Positions 54,950 to 63,061 of a stretch of 64,000 nt of DNA are shown in pieces (position 1 is the stretch's first letter; the number at the start of each line of letters is the position of its first letter). The notes beneath the pieces were generated by a model. It did not search any database. It was not told the origin of the DNA and saw nothing but the letters and a program-made list of their open reading frames with translations. The DNA lies in NCBI GenBank assembly GCA_963800285.1, contig CAWDAL010000009.1:1-64000 (forward strand). Reading direction: 5' to 3'. The position numbers were made by a program, and so were the translations under genes. The stretch comes from DASUPK01 sp963800285. Lineage in GTDB: Bacteria; Actinomycetota; Thermoleophilia; Solirubrobacterales; 70-9.

Positions 54950-55730
54950 CCTCGGCCACGATCGCCGCGACCTCGGCGGCCGCGCCCACGTGCGGAGGGG
55001 CCTGCGGCGAGCTCACCTCCCGCTCGTTGCCGTGAGCCAGCCTCGCCCCGAGCGAGCGAGCGGCCTCGTGGAGCAGCGGCGGCGTCGACTCGGCGGTGAC
55101 GATCGCCGAGGGGCGGTCCGCGGTCGCCAAGCGGGCCAGCGGCATCCGCCAGCCGGCGGGTATTCCCAGCTCGGCCAGGACGCTGCGGGGCCGCGCGCGG
55201 GCGGCCTCCGCGGTCGCCTCGGGCATCCGTCCCACGCCCGGCCCGAGGGCCGGCAACCCTCCCGAGAGATAGACGTCGATCACGTTCTCGCGGTTCCCGG
55301 CGGCGATCTCGAGCCGATGGCGGTCCTCGGAGAGCGCCTCGGTGGCGAGTGAGGTGAACTGCAGGAGCATCGGCTCGATCAGCACCGCGGCGGACGCGAG
55401 CTCGCCTCGCCGCAGCAGGAGGTCGAGGGCGATCACCGCTCCGACCCCGGCTCCGCAGACGACGGCCGGATCGTCCGCCGCGGCCTCGAGCACGGCGGCT
55501 GCATCCTCGCTCTGCTCCTCGATCGTGGTGCGCCGGTAGTCCTCGGGCTCGCTCGATTCGCCCCAGCCGCGGCGGTCGTAGGAGATCGCCCTGAATTCCC
55601 TCGCGAGCGCCTCCGCCAGCGGATCCCAGACCGCCCGCGTCGCGGCCGTCTCGTGGATCAGCAGGACGGGAGGCCCCTGACCGCGCTCGCTCCACGCGAG
55701 CTCGACGCCGCGGGCCTCGAGCGTGGGCAT
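54939..55730 (-). CDS. Alpha/beta hydrolase-fold protein lacking the nucleophile
   Basis: 263 residues. LLIHETAATRAVWDPLAEAL (oxyanion region) and ISYDRRGWGESSEPEDY are typical of alpha/beta hydrolases. The nucleophile elbow, normally GXSXG, reads GAGVGA near residue 94, so the Ser is Gly. A late His (PPHVGAAA, about 245) is present. Either inactive as an esterase, using another chemistry, or a binding protein. Precedes no partner; the SDR gene lies upstream on the same strand. Confidence 0.8.
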   Translation of the reverse strand: MPTLEARGVELAWSERGQGPPVLLIHETAATRAVWDPLAEALAREFRAISYDRRGWGESSEPEDYRRTTIEEQSEDAAAVLEAAADDPAVVCGAGVGAVIALDLLLRRGELASAAVLIEPMLLQFTSLATEALSEDRHRLEIAAGNRENVIDVYLSGGLPALGPGVGRMPEATAEAARARPRSVLAELGIPAGWRMPLARLATADRPSAIVTAESTPPLLHEAARSLGARLAHGNEREVSSPQAPPHVGAAAEVAAIVAEVSP

Positions 55731-55742
55731 CGCCGGATCTCG

Positions 55743-56546
55743 CTAGATGTTGCGCCAGATCCGGCTGATCAACGGGAGCGCGAGTGCCCGGGGGCTGTGC
55801 TGTCCCGCGAGGGCGGTCGCGCGGTTGAGCGTGCCCGGCACGACCACGCGGCGGTCGTTCGCGGCTCCATCCACCGCGTGCTTGGCGATCTCATCGGCCG
55901 TCATCCAGACGGCGCTGGGCGTGCGATCCTCGACGCCGCCGATACCCGCGACCTCGGTGAACTCGGTCCTCACCGGCCCCGGGCAGACCGCGGTGACCGT
56001 CACGCCCGAGCCGCGCAGCTCCGTCCGGATCGCCTCGCTGAAGGAGAGGACGAACGACTTGCTGGCGGCGTAGACCGCCGAGCCGGGAAGCGGCTGAAAG
56101 GCCGCCATGGACGCGATGTTGATCACGCTGCCTCGGCCCCGGTCGACCATGCCGGTGAGAAAGCGGCTGGTGAGGTCGACGACCGTCCCGACGTTGAGAT
56201 CGACCATCTCGACCATTCGCTCCCGAGGGCTTCTCGCGAAATCCGCCTGGTGACCGAAGCCGGCGTTGTTGACGAGGACCTCCACCACGCGGCCGCGGCC
56301 GCGAAGTTCCTCCGCGAGCTTGTCGCGGCCGGCGGAATCGCCCAGGTCCGTGGCGATCACGTCGGCCGAGACCCCGAAGGCCGAGGTCAGCTCGGTCGCC
56401 AGCGTCCGCAGCCGCTCCTCGCGGCGGGCGACCAGCGACAGCGAGTGACCGCGCGAGGCGAGCTCCTTTGCGATGGCGGCGCCGATTCCCGACGATGCGC
56501 CGGTGACCACCGAGGTACCTGCGACCGAGGGCTCCGGGAGGCCCAT
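55743..56546 (-). CDS. Short-chain dehydrogenase/reductase
   Basis: 267 residues, classical SDR: cofactor motif TGASSGIG (about 15-22), NNAG, catalytic Ser in NIASMAAF and YAASK (Tyr/Lys). Arginine after the second beta strand (ARREERL) suggests NADPH. Substrate unknown. The hydrolase-like gene follows 12 bp downstream, so the two are probably one operon. Confidence 0.92.
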   Translation of the reverse strand: MGLPEPSVAGTSVVTGASSGIGAAIAKELASRGHSLSLVARREERLRTLATELTSAFGVSADVIATDLGDSAGRDKLAEELRGRGRVVEVLVNNAGFGHQADFARSPRERMVEMVDLNVGTVVDLTSRFLTGMVDRGRGSVINIASMAAFQPLPGSAVYAASKSFVLSFSEAIRTELRGSGVTVTAVCPGPVRTEFTEVAGIGGVEDRTPSAVWMTADEIAKHAVDGAANDRRVVVPGTLNRATALAGQHSPRALALPLISRIWRNI

Positions 56547-56575
56547 CGGTCAGGCCGAGCCGACGTGACCGCGCA

Positions 56576-56857
56576 TCAGTCCTGCAGGCCCTCGCGGGCC
56601 TCCCTGACCAGGGTCACGGCCTCGGGAAAGACGATCCGGATCGCGTCGCGGACCTGGACGGCCTGCTCGTCGCTCGAGCCGGTCAGCTCCATCGAGCCGA
56701 TCGCAGCGACAGTCATCTCCACCGCCAGCTTGATCGCGTTGTCCGCCCAGGCGACCTTCTGAGCTCCCTGCATCTGCTCCTGGAGCTCCTCCATCCGCCT
56801 GCGCATCTCCTCGGGATCGCCGAAGAGTCCACCGAAACCTTCCATGGCTTCGATCAT
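56576..56857 (-). CDS. Small uncharacterised protein, weakly YbaB-like N-terminus
   Basis: 93 residues. The start FGGLFGDPEEMRRRMEELQEQM is a methionine/glutamine-rich amphipathic helix like that of YbaB/EbfC nucleoid proteins, but the rest does not clearly match. Probably a small helical soluble protein. ATG 56857 (a second ATG four codons on). Upstream of the SDR gene by 29 bp on the same strand. Confidence 0.6.
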   Translation of the reverse strand: MIEAMEGFGGLFGDPEEMRRRMEELQEQMQGAQKVAWADNAIKLAVEMTVAAIGSMELTGSSDEQAVQVRDAIRIVFPEAVTLVREAREGLQD

Positions 56858-56922
56858 AGACCGGTCACCGATTCGGCACTCGTGAGTGCCTCACGGGAAC
56901 TGCCCGGCGCCAGCCTGCGCCC

Positions 56923-57573
56923 GTGGATCCGCGCTCAGATCGACGCCGCGGCGCCGCCTCCGTCGAGTACGTCGCGCTCGCCGGGATGATCGGCATCCTG
57001 ATCGTGGCCGCCGTCGCGGCCCTGGTCGCCTCCCCGCCGACCCGCGGCGAGCGCGAGCTCGGCGAGATGCTCGCCCGCCGGATCGCCTGCACCCCGCGCT
57101 ACCCGGTGCCCTGCGGCCGGAACCCGCTGGCGCTCGCATATGGGTTCCCCGTCGGCAAGCTGGTCCGGAGCCTCGCTCCGGCGCCGGGCGTTCAGGACGG
57201 AGAGCTGCCGGTCGACTTCCGACACTGCCGGCAGCCGGCCTGCGGCGTCCCCGGGTCCGAAGCCGGCCTGACGGCATCGCGGCGCCGAGTGACCGAGTTC
57301 ACCGTGGTCGAAGACGAGCGCCGCTCCGGGGGATCGGTCCGGATCACCTACTGGCTCTATCGCCCGGGACTTGGTTGGCAATGGATTGTCCGTGCCGCGG
57401 GGGTGGCCGAAATTGCCGCCGCGTCCGTGATCCGGCTGAACCTCGAGGACGACCCGGCGCTGGTTCCGTTGGAGACGCTCCCCGGCCGGGATCACTACCT
57501 GTTTCCGCCGGGCGAGGAACCTCCCTGGCGCTGGTCGATCGCCTCGCGACCGAGCGGTCGCCCCGTGCGCTAG
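56923..57573 (+). CDS. Pilin/TadE-like envelope protein
   Basis: 216 residues. The N-terminus RRRGAASVEYVALAGMIGIL is a Flp/TadE-type prepilin leader: Gly before the cleavage site and Glu at +5, followed by a hydrophobic helix. The rest is a soluble extracytoplasmic domain with four Cys, ending in DPALVPLETLPG and EEPPWRWSI. This C-terminal part recurs as a fragment at 62397-62595. Function unknown; no secretion genes are adjacent. GTG start. Confidence 0.7.
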   Translation: MDPRSDRRRGAASVEYVALAGMIGILIVAAVAALVASPPTRGERELGEMLARRIACTPRYPVPCGRNPLALAYGFPVGKLVRSLAPAPGVQDGELPVDFRHCRQPACGVPGSEAGLTASRRRVTEFTVVEDERRSGGSVRITYWLYRPGLGWQWIVRAAGVAEIAAASVIRLNLEDDPALVPLETLPGRDHYLFPPGEEPPWRWSIASRPSGRPVR

Positions 57574-57590
57574 AGCCGCCACGCGAGATA

Positions 57591-57612
57591 GCTGCTTTGC
57601 ATGGAAAGCAGC
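57591..57612. repeat. Short palindromic repeat copy 1
   Basis: Perfect hairpin gctgcttt-gcatgg-aaagcagc. Preceded by gagata, giving a 15-base word (57585-57599) nearly repeated at 62310-62324. One of several related intergenic palindromes between 57.5 and 62.4 kb. Confidence 0.65.
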
Positions 57613-57623
57613 ACCTTCGCTAC

Positions 57624-57796
57624 TTGTTCGCTCACCGCTCGTAGGCGCCGATGTCGGGCTTCTTGTCTCGCTTGACGCCGCGCTGGTCGACCGCTTCAGG
57701 GCCTGGTTCAACGGCAACTCCAAGCTACTTGGCTTTCGGTTCGCCGGTGGGATCGGGATCCTGCTGATCGTGAAGGGTGTAATCGAGCTGCTCTGA
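57624..57796 (+). pseudogene. C-terminal remnant of a membrane protein
   Basis: An open stretch without a start codon reading DAALVDRFRAWFNGNSKLLG then FAGGIGILLIVKGVIELL and a stop. A charged amphipathic helix followed by a last membrane helix and immediate stop is the usual end of LysE/GAP-type small transporters. The upstream part of such a gene is absent. Confidence 0.45.
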
Positions 57797-57833
57797 CCCG
57801 GCGACCCGGCGATCTCCTCCGTGCAGCCTCCAA

Positions 57834-57851
57834 CCGCTGCTTTCCATGCAA
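57834..57851. repeat. Short palindromic repeat copy 2 (half)
   Basis: ccgctgctttccatgcaa, the same word as the left arm and centre of the copy at 59028, but the right arm is not retained. Confidence 0.5.
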
Positions 57852-57872
57852 GGGACACACCGCGCGGCCGGC

Positions 57873-58871
57873 CTATATCTGCCCACCCCACTTCTTAACT
57901 TCGTCAGCCTCGATCGCGGCCTCGACCTCGCGCTCGAGACCGCCGTGCTCCAACTCCTCGACGACCTCGCTGGTCGCGTGCCGCGATCCGAGCGTGCCGA
58001 CGACCGGCAGCTCGCGCTCGGCCGAGAGTTCGTCGAGCGCCTCCTGCATCATCATCGTGACCGCGTTGTAGACCGCCTCCTCGTGGGGCTGGGGGCCAAA
58101 TCGACGGCGCAGGTCGATTCTGGGCAGGACCTGGATCGTGATCTGGGAGGGCAGCGGGATACGGCCCGGCAGGTCCAGCACCGTCACGCCGAAGGGAGGT
58201 GCGATTTGGATCGGCACGACCTTCAGCCGGAACAGTCTGTCGAGGGCGAGGAGGTGAGAAAGCCGCTCGCCGCGGGTTAGGAACAGGGCGGTCTCCTGGC
58301 CGCCGATCGCCACTACGGGGACGATCGGCACGTCAGCTGCAATCGCGAGGCGGACGAAGCCGCTGCGATGTCCGAAATCGATTTCCCCCGAGTGCCAAGA
58401 GGGGCGGTACGTCTCGTGGTCCCCGCCCGGATAGACCAGAAGCGCAGCGCCCTGCCCCAGAGCCGTCATCGCGTTTTCGTGATTGGCCGGGATCGTCCCG
58501 TACCGGCGCAACATGACGAGACCCGGTACGCGGAAGACGAGGTCGTGGGCGAGCTGGTGGAACAGCCGGTCGGGGCCGAAGTAGTTGTAGAAGCCGTAGG
58601 CGAAGGCGAAGGTATCGGCGATCAGCGTGCCGCCCGAGTGGTTGCCGACAAGAAGCACCGGCCCCTTGGCCGGGATCTGCTCCAGACCGCGCACCTTTGG
58701 ACGGAAGTAGAGTTGCGCTGCGCGGCTATAGGCCGGCAGAGTCTGGCGGATGAACCGCGGGTCGCGCTCGGCCAGCGGGTCCTCGGCGCGGGAGCCGAGC
58801 AGGTCCCGGGCCATTACCGAGGCCGTTGCGCGGGTGGCGGTGAGCGCCTGGCTGAAGATCTCCTTCATCAT
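57873..58871 (-). CDS. Lysophospholipid acyltransferase family (PlsC-like) protein
   Basis: 332 residues. Acyltransferase core with NHSGGTLIAD (HX4D-type motif, about 75-84), YPGGDHETYRPSW (about 150) and a later IPLPSQITIQVLPRIDL segment, as in the DAGAT-like/mycobacterial phosphate acyltransferase group. Likely acylates a lysolipid or glycerol lipid. ATG 58871; a second ATG follows directly. A C-terminal acidic helix ends the protein. Confidence 0.85.
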   Translation of the reverse strand: MMKEIFSQALTATRATASVMARDLLGSRAEDPLAERDPRFIRQTLPAYSRAAQLYFRPKVRGLEQIPAKGPVLLVGNHSGGTLIADTFAFAYGFYNYFGPDRLFHQLAHDLVFRVPGLVMLRRYGTIPANHENAMTALGQGAALLVYPGGDHETYRPSWHSGEIDFGHRSGFVRLAIAADVPIVPVVAIGGQETALFLTRGERLSHLLALDRLFRLKVVPIQIAPPFGVTVLDLPGRIPLPSQITIQVLPRIDLRRRFGPQPHEEAVYNAVTMMMQEALDELSAERELPVVGTLGSRHATSEVVEELEHGGLEREVEAAIEADEVKKWGGQI

Positions 58872-59027
58872 CTTCTCCTACCCGCCAATGGGGAGCTCTT
58901 CATTGCTTGCTCCTTGAATCAAGTTCACATGGACACGGTCGCATCTCGTGCTCGCGCCGCCATCCGTGTTCTCCACCGGCTGCGGTCGGAGTAGGAACAC
59001 GGAGCCATGCCTGCTTGCAGGAGGGAA

Positions 59028-59050
59028 CCGCTGCTTTCCATGCAAAGCGG
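59028..59050. repeat. Short palindromic repeat copy 3
   Basis: ccgctgctttccatgcaaagcgg: arms gcttt / aaagc around catg-type centre. Lies in the 243-bp gap 58872-59114, which otherwise shows no gene. Confidence 0.6.
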
Positions 59051-59114
59051 CTGTTTAGCCCGCTGCTCCCTTCATGCGAACGAAGTGAATTCGGAGCTCC
59101 AAGGCCGCTTTGCG

Positions 59115-59399
59115 CTACAGCTTCGGTGCAGCAAGCTCCGGCAGATGGAAGTGCTCTTCCCATCTCTTGTCGATGTCGTCGAGGATCGTGGCGATGCGAA
59201 GCGGCGCCTCCGCGGCCCGACCGCGGTCCACCGCGATCTGCACCGTTGAGCCTCGGACGGTGACCGGGTAGAACTCGGCCAGCTCCCTGAGAATCCGGTT
59301 TGCCGCCTCGGCGCTGTGCCTTCGAGGCAGCCTGACGACGGTCGGGGCGAGGTGGAGTTGAAAGCGCTGCGCTTCTCCAGGGTGTCCGTTCTCACGCAT
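59115..59399 (-). CDS. Uncharacterised 94-residue protein
   Basis: Not recognised. A small alpha/beta protein: LAPTVVRLPRRHSAEAANRI, then VTVRGSTVQIAV and a helix ending in WEEHFHLPE. ATG 59399 overlaps the stop of the zinc-ribbon gene upstream, so both are probably translated together. Confidence 0.6.
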   Translation of the reverse strand: MRENGHPGEAQRFQLHLAPTVVRLPRRHSAEAANRILRELAEFYPVTVRGSTVQIAVDRGRAAEAPLRIATILDDIDKRWEEHFHLPELAAPKL

Positions 59400-59622
59400 T
59401 GAGGCCGCCTTCGATTCGGTTGGCTTCCCCGCCCGCCTCATTGCGCAGCGGGCGCAGGTGGTACTCAGGCGGCGCCGGGGAGCGCAAATAGCTCATCCGG
59501 AAGGCATTGCGGGCGACCACGTTCAGCTCGTTGTCGCAATTGCTGCAACGCCATCCGCCGAGAACGCCGGCACCGTGCACGGCAAATCGCTGGCCACACG
59601 ACGGGCAGGCAAGAAGATCCAT
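59392..59622 (-). CDS. Small zinc-ribbon protein
   Basis: 76 residues. CPSCGQRF near the start and CSNCDNEL about 25 residues later form a zinc ribbon. ATG 59622 has an excellent AGGAAGGTGG site upstream, better than the start 16 codons earlier. Coupled with the following small gene. Possibly a nucleic-acid or protein-binding factor (inference). Confidence 0.65.
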   Translation of the reverse strand: MDLLACPSCGQRFAVHGAGVLGGWRCSNCDNELNVVARNAFRMSYLRSPAPPEYHLRPLRNEAGGEANRIEGGLNA

Positions 59623-59894
59623 CTGAACCACCTTCCTCGGACCGCTCAGGGGTCCAAGTCCGAGCCGCAAGCCGGTCAGACCGCGACTGTCCTATTCGAG
59701 GAGGGGTGCTGGGGGTGTCGGGACAGGCGACCTGCGAACCGCTCTCGTTCGATAGGCGGGTGTCTGGGCAGGCAGTCCTCAGACCACTCGTCCTGATTGA
59801 TACCAGGTCCGCGTAAAGGCCCGAGTGGCCAGCGGCCCCTTCAAGACGCTCGTTCCGTCCATAGGCGGCGCGCTTTCCGAAGCGGTATTCGAGA

Positions 59895-60305
59895 CTAGGC
59901 CGCCTCGGCGTCCGGCGGCTCGAGCACGAAGAGCTCGACGGCGTAGTCCGGCTCCTGGCGATTGGCGCTCATGAAGGCCTTGACCTTGCGCTGCGTCAGC
60001 CCCTCGATCGACTCGACGAAGCGCTCCTGCATGCTGTCCTGCCAGATCAGCCGGGCCTGGCGGACCTCGTACCACTTGCCGGCCTCAAACAGCGTCCCCT
60101 CGCCGGCCGTGTATCCCTCACCCAGGACCACCACGACGAGCTCGGGCTCCAGGTAGGTGCGGCAGTGGGTCGGGCCCTTGCCGTAGTACTCCTTGTAGAG
60201 GCCGACGATCGCGGTGGAGATGTCGGCACGCAGTGTGCCCTGGCCGTCGGGGATCGGCTCGCGCATCCTCGCGACGTCCTCGGCGTGAATCTCCTGACCT
60301 TCCAT
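59895..60305 (-). CDS. MpsC-family (DUF2294) protein
   Basis: 136 residues. ISTAIVGLYKEYYGKGPTHC, VVVVLGEGYTAGE and LTQRKVKAFMSANRQEPDYA match the DUF2294/MpsC family, described as part of a sodium-translocating, membrane-potential-generating system in staphylococci; the role in actinobacteria is not known. ATG 60305 or the ATG three codons upstream. No mpsAB partner is visible. Confidence 0.75.
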   Translation of the reverse strand: MEGQEIHAEDVARMREPIPDGQGTLRADISTAIVGLYKEYYGKGPTHCRTYLEPELVVVVLGEGYTAGEGTLFEAGKWYEVRQARLIWQDSMQERFVESIEGLTQRKVKAFMSANRQEPDYAVELFVLEPPDAEAA

Positions 60306-60314
60306 GGCCCACAT

Positions 60315-60670
60315 TCTCGGCCATCGCAGGCGGCCTGAACTCCGTGCTGGCTACCTACTCTGCGATAGGTCCACTTTTCAGCACTGGAGCTGGTTCAGCC
60401 CAATGAGGATTCGGTCAGAACGTACAACCAACTAGTCGGTAGCCTGCTGAACGGGAAGCCGGACTGGGTAGGCGGCTCACCATGTTTCCGCAACCGCGTG
60501 AAAGCGGGAGCGAAAGCGTCTCTGCAGTGATCGTCTGAAAGCGCTGCTTTGGACGAAAAGCAGTAGTCCCGCTTTGCATGGAAAGGAGCGCTCTTCGATC
60601 TGGCGCTCCCTTTCGCGGAAAGGAGGCGCGGACCGGCGGGGCCACAGAAGCACCTGCTGAGGCCGAACGC
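60315..60670. other. Gene-free stretch with palindromes
   Basis: 356 bp without a credible gene between the MpsC-like and the small membrane protein genes. It contains the palindromic repeats listed at 60544-60623 and a ccgcgtgaaagc word (from 60495) that also occurs before the repeat at 62310. Confidence 0.5.
60544..60623. repeat. Cluster of three short palindromes (copies 4-6)
   Basis: ctgcttt-ggacga-aaagcag (60544-60563), gctttgcatggaaag (60571-60585) and ccttt-cgcgg-aaagg (60609-60623) lie within 80 bp. The first two share their centres with the copies at 62316 and 57591 respectively. Confidence 0.6.
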
Positions 60671-60898
60671 CTAGTCCTGGCTTTCTGAACCGGTCACGAT
60701 GCGGTAGCTGATCGCGAGGGCGGCGATCAGAACAACGCCGACCACAATCAGTCCGGCCCAGTGGAGGAAAACGAACGCCAACGCGATGGCGAGGAGGGCA
60801 ACAACTATGCCCAGAACGAGGGGGATGCCGATCAGGTCCGAGTCCGGTGGAGGCCCCCACCGGGACTTGCGCTGACCCTGTTCGGGAGGCCGCTCCAA
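60671..60898 (-). CDS. Small two-helix membrane protein
   Basis: 75 residues: a proline/arginine-rich hydrophilic start (about 1-20), then two membrane helices (about 22-42 and 46-66). TTG start at 60898. Family unknown. Divergent from the AhpD-like gene. Confidence 0.55.
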   Translation of the reverse strand: MERPPEQGQRKSRWGPPPDSDLIGIPLVLGIVVALLAIALAFVFLHWAGLIVVGVVLIAALAISYRIVTGSESQD

Positions 60899-60986
60899 TG
60901 CAAGCCCAGCCTACAGGCCGTGGCGCCTCCCCTTCGCGTGAATCCGGGAGCGCCGGACTCCCAGAAGCCCCTAGTCTGGCTGGACC

Positions 60987-61565
60987 GTGCGCCAACCTCG
61001 AACCACGACGGCGGCGAAGGCACTTCGCGAGACGGCCGCGCTTGCGGGGCGAACCCCGGAGCTGATTGCTGTCTGGGGCCGCGGGCGCCTCGACCCCCGC
61101 CTGCGCGAGGAGGTCATGCTGGCGGTCGCGCAGGCAAATGCCTGCGATCTGTGCACGCTCGCGCACCGGCGCTGGGCGCTCGCCGAGGGCGTCACGGACG
61201 AGGAACTGGCGGCGATCGAGGGTCACGACCCAAAGCAGTTCGACCGTCGGACCTGGGCGGCGATCGCCTGGGCGCAGGCGCGGACCCGAGCCGATCTGGA
61301 CCCGGTCCCCGACGAGCTCGAAGCCGAGCTCGCCCGGCACTATGACGAGCGCGAGCGAGCCGACCTCGAGCTAGTCACCCAGGCGATGGGGGTCGCCAAC
61401 CGCTCCGCCAACACCTTTGACGCGCTGCGTGAGCGGCTGCGCGGTCGACCGGTGGCGAGCAGCAACGTCGGCGACGAGCTTGCACTCGGGAGCGTCGTCG
61501 CGCTCTCGATCCCTCCGGTGGCGGCGTACCTCACGCTCCGTCGCGCCCTCCGCCGACGCGGCTAG
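60987..61565 (+). CDS. AhpD-like / carboxymuconolactone decarboxylase family protein
   Basis: 192 residues, all-helical. The redox site NACDLCTLAH (about 50-60) with CXXC and downstream His is the AhpD-type peroxidase motif. GTG start at 60987. Likely a thiol-dependent peroxide-reducing protein; partner not in the window. Confidence 0.85.
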   Translation: MRQPRTTTAAKALRETAALAGRTPELIAVWGRGRLDPRLREEVMLAVAQANACDLCTLAHRRWALAEGVTDEELAAIEGHDPKQFDRRTWAAIAWAQARTRADLDPVPDELEAELARHYDERERADLELVTQAMGVANRSANTFDALRERLRGRPVASSNVGDELALGSVVALSIPPVAAYLTLRRALRRRG

Positions 61566-61762
61566 CGCCCGCGGCCGGGACGCTACGGCGGGCTCACTCG
61601 ATGCCCGTCTCGAGCAGTTCAACTTACCGACGAGTGACGCCTGCCTTCGCGTGAGGCTGTCGCACAAATGGGCGCGTGCGGGAGCGCGACCCCTTGCGCG
61701 ACCTTCCGCTGTCGGTCCTCGCGCCGAGCGGTAGTTCCTGACGATTACGGACGGCTAGGGCT

Positions 61763-62284
61763 GTGCGTCCAGAGCAGCAGCCGTTTACGAAGCAGCGGTT
61801 CTATGTTTACGCTCAGCCAATCCATAAGTATCCGGACCCCTCGACCAGTCGCGATGAGCACCCGAATCGGTGGCGGATTCGGGTGCGTGGACACCCAGCG
61901 CGCGTCAAGGACATCCGCTGGAGGGAGGCCATACGCGACGAGGTGAAATCGACCTATCCGCAGGCCCCATTCAGTGCGCCGCCCTTGCAAACCAAGTTCG
62001 ACGTCGAGGTGATCTTCCGAATGACTCCAGAGGATTTGGATAGACCGGCCTTCGATCTCGACAACTTCGCCAAGCCTGTCCTCGACACACTCTTCACCTC
62101 GCAGAACGTCTCGCCGAGAGTCACCGGCGTGCTTCTCCCGGTGAACGACACGTGGGTATTCCGGCTCGTCCTTGAGAAGGTCGGAGTGGAGACTCCGCAG
62201 GACCAGGGTGCCGACATCACGGTCATTTCGCACCCACCGGGTACCCCGGATCTCAGCGCTGCTTCGGCTTCTCCCTCCGCGTGA
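61763..62284 (+). CDS. RusA-like Holliday junction resolvase family protein
   Basis: 173 residues. DRPAFDLDNFAKPVLDTLF (about 92-110) is the RusA signature with two catalytic Asp. RusA genes usually come from phages or prophages. The base composition is visibly less GC-rich than that of its neighbours, supporting transfer. No other phage gene is intact nearby. GTG start at 61763; no strong ribosome site. Confidence 0.7.
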   Translation: MRPEQQPFTKQRFYVYAQPIHKYPDPSTSRDEHPNRWRIRVRGHPARVKDIRWREAIRDEVKSTYPQAPFSAPPLQTKFDVEVIFRMTPEDLDRPAFDLDNFAKPVLDTLFTSQNVSPRVTGVLLPVNDTWVFRLVLEKVGVETPQDQGADITVISHPPGTPDLSAASASPSA

Positions 62285-62309
62285 AAGCAGAAGTCAGGTT
62301 CGCCGCCCC

Positions 62310-62337
62310 GAGATAGCCGCTTTGGACGAAAAACGGC
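62310..62337. repeat. Short palindromic repeat copy 7
   Basis: gagata followed by gccgctttggacgaaaaacggc, a hairpin of the same design as copies 1 and 4; the 15-base lead word matches 57585-57599 with one difference. Confidence 0.6.
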
Positions 62338-62396
62338 ACTTTGGATGAGTAGCGCGTCATGTCAGCCCACGAGTGTGGGTTACTAACTGGCTCTAG

Positions 62397-62595
62397 ATAC
62401 CGGGGCTGGGCTGGGAGCCGATCGTGCGTAGCGCCGACCCCAGGCAGATCGCCGCCGCCCAGGGGATCAGGCTGAGCCTCGAACAGGATCCGGCGCTGGT
62501 CCCGCTGGAGACCCTGCCGGGCAAGGACCACTACGAGTTCCCGGCCCCCGAGGAGCCGCCCTGGCGCTGGTCGATTCCATCGCGCCCGCCAACAT
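62397..62595 (+). pseudogene. C-terminal fragment paralogous to the pilin-like gene at 56923
   Basis: After an in-frame stop (62394-62396) the frame reads PGLGWEPIVRSAD, IAAAQGIRLSLEQ, DPALVPLETLPG, DHYEFPAPEEPPWRWSI and stops, position by position like residues 150-210 of the pilin-like protein. The N-terminal pilin leader and first 145 residues are absent. Confidence 0.8.
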
Positions 62596-62664
62596 GAGCG
62601 GCTGCCACGCACACCATGGCCGAATCACGCATGCTGCTCCGCCTCCCGGCTCGCGGACCCTGCG

Positions 62665-62784
62665 CCGGGCGGCGCGCCGGCGGTCGCCCGCAAGCTCCTG
62701 ATCGCGGCCTGGCACATGCTCTCGCGCCGCGAGGCCTTCAAACAACCTGCCTCGGCGAACTTCAGCTGCTTTCTGACCGCCTGA
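62665..62784 (+). mobile_element. Probable C-terminal remnant of an IS110-type transposase
   Basis: One frame reads PAVARKLLIAAWHMLSRREA then FKQ and about 15 more residues before a stop. ARKLL-WHMLSRREPF-like ends are characteristic of IS110/IS116/IS902 transposases. The rest of the transposase and the element ends are not found, so only a scrap remains. Confidence 0.45.
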
Positions 62785-63061
62785 CGGTCCCGCATGGAAT
62801 TGAGCGGCCGAGGCCGCTCCCAGGACCGATCTGCGCCCCGAGCGCCGAAAGAGAAATGAGTCCAACTCATCCACCTGCTGGGAGCGGACCGATGACACCT
62901 TCGGCGGCGGGGCGATCACCCCCTTAACAGCTTGGGTCGTCTTCAAAGAGAAAGCGGCCCTCTTGACTTGCCGAAGATCACGTCAATCTGCTCGCCGGTC
63001 GCCGGGCGACAGGATTAGGCAGCGAGCTGCCCGCGGGGCGCAAGACGGACGGACGTGCGGA

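Noticed and set aside
57846..58994. Long plus-strand open frames opposite the acyltransferase at 57873-58871
   Set aside because: They are antisense shadows of a well-supported gene and encode Arg/Glu/Asp-rich nonsense typical of high-GC antisense frames.
62866..62880. The palindrome-like atgagtccaactcat
   Set aside because: Too short and single to call an operator; it has no flanking gene start close enough to give it a role.
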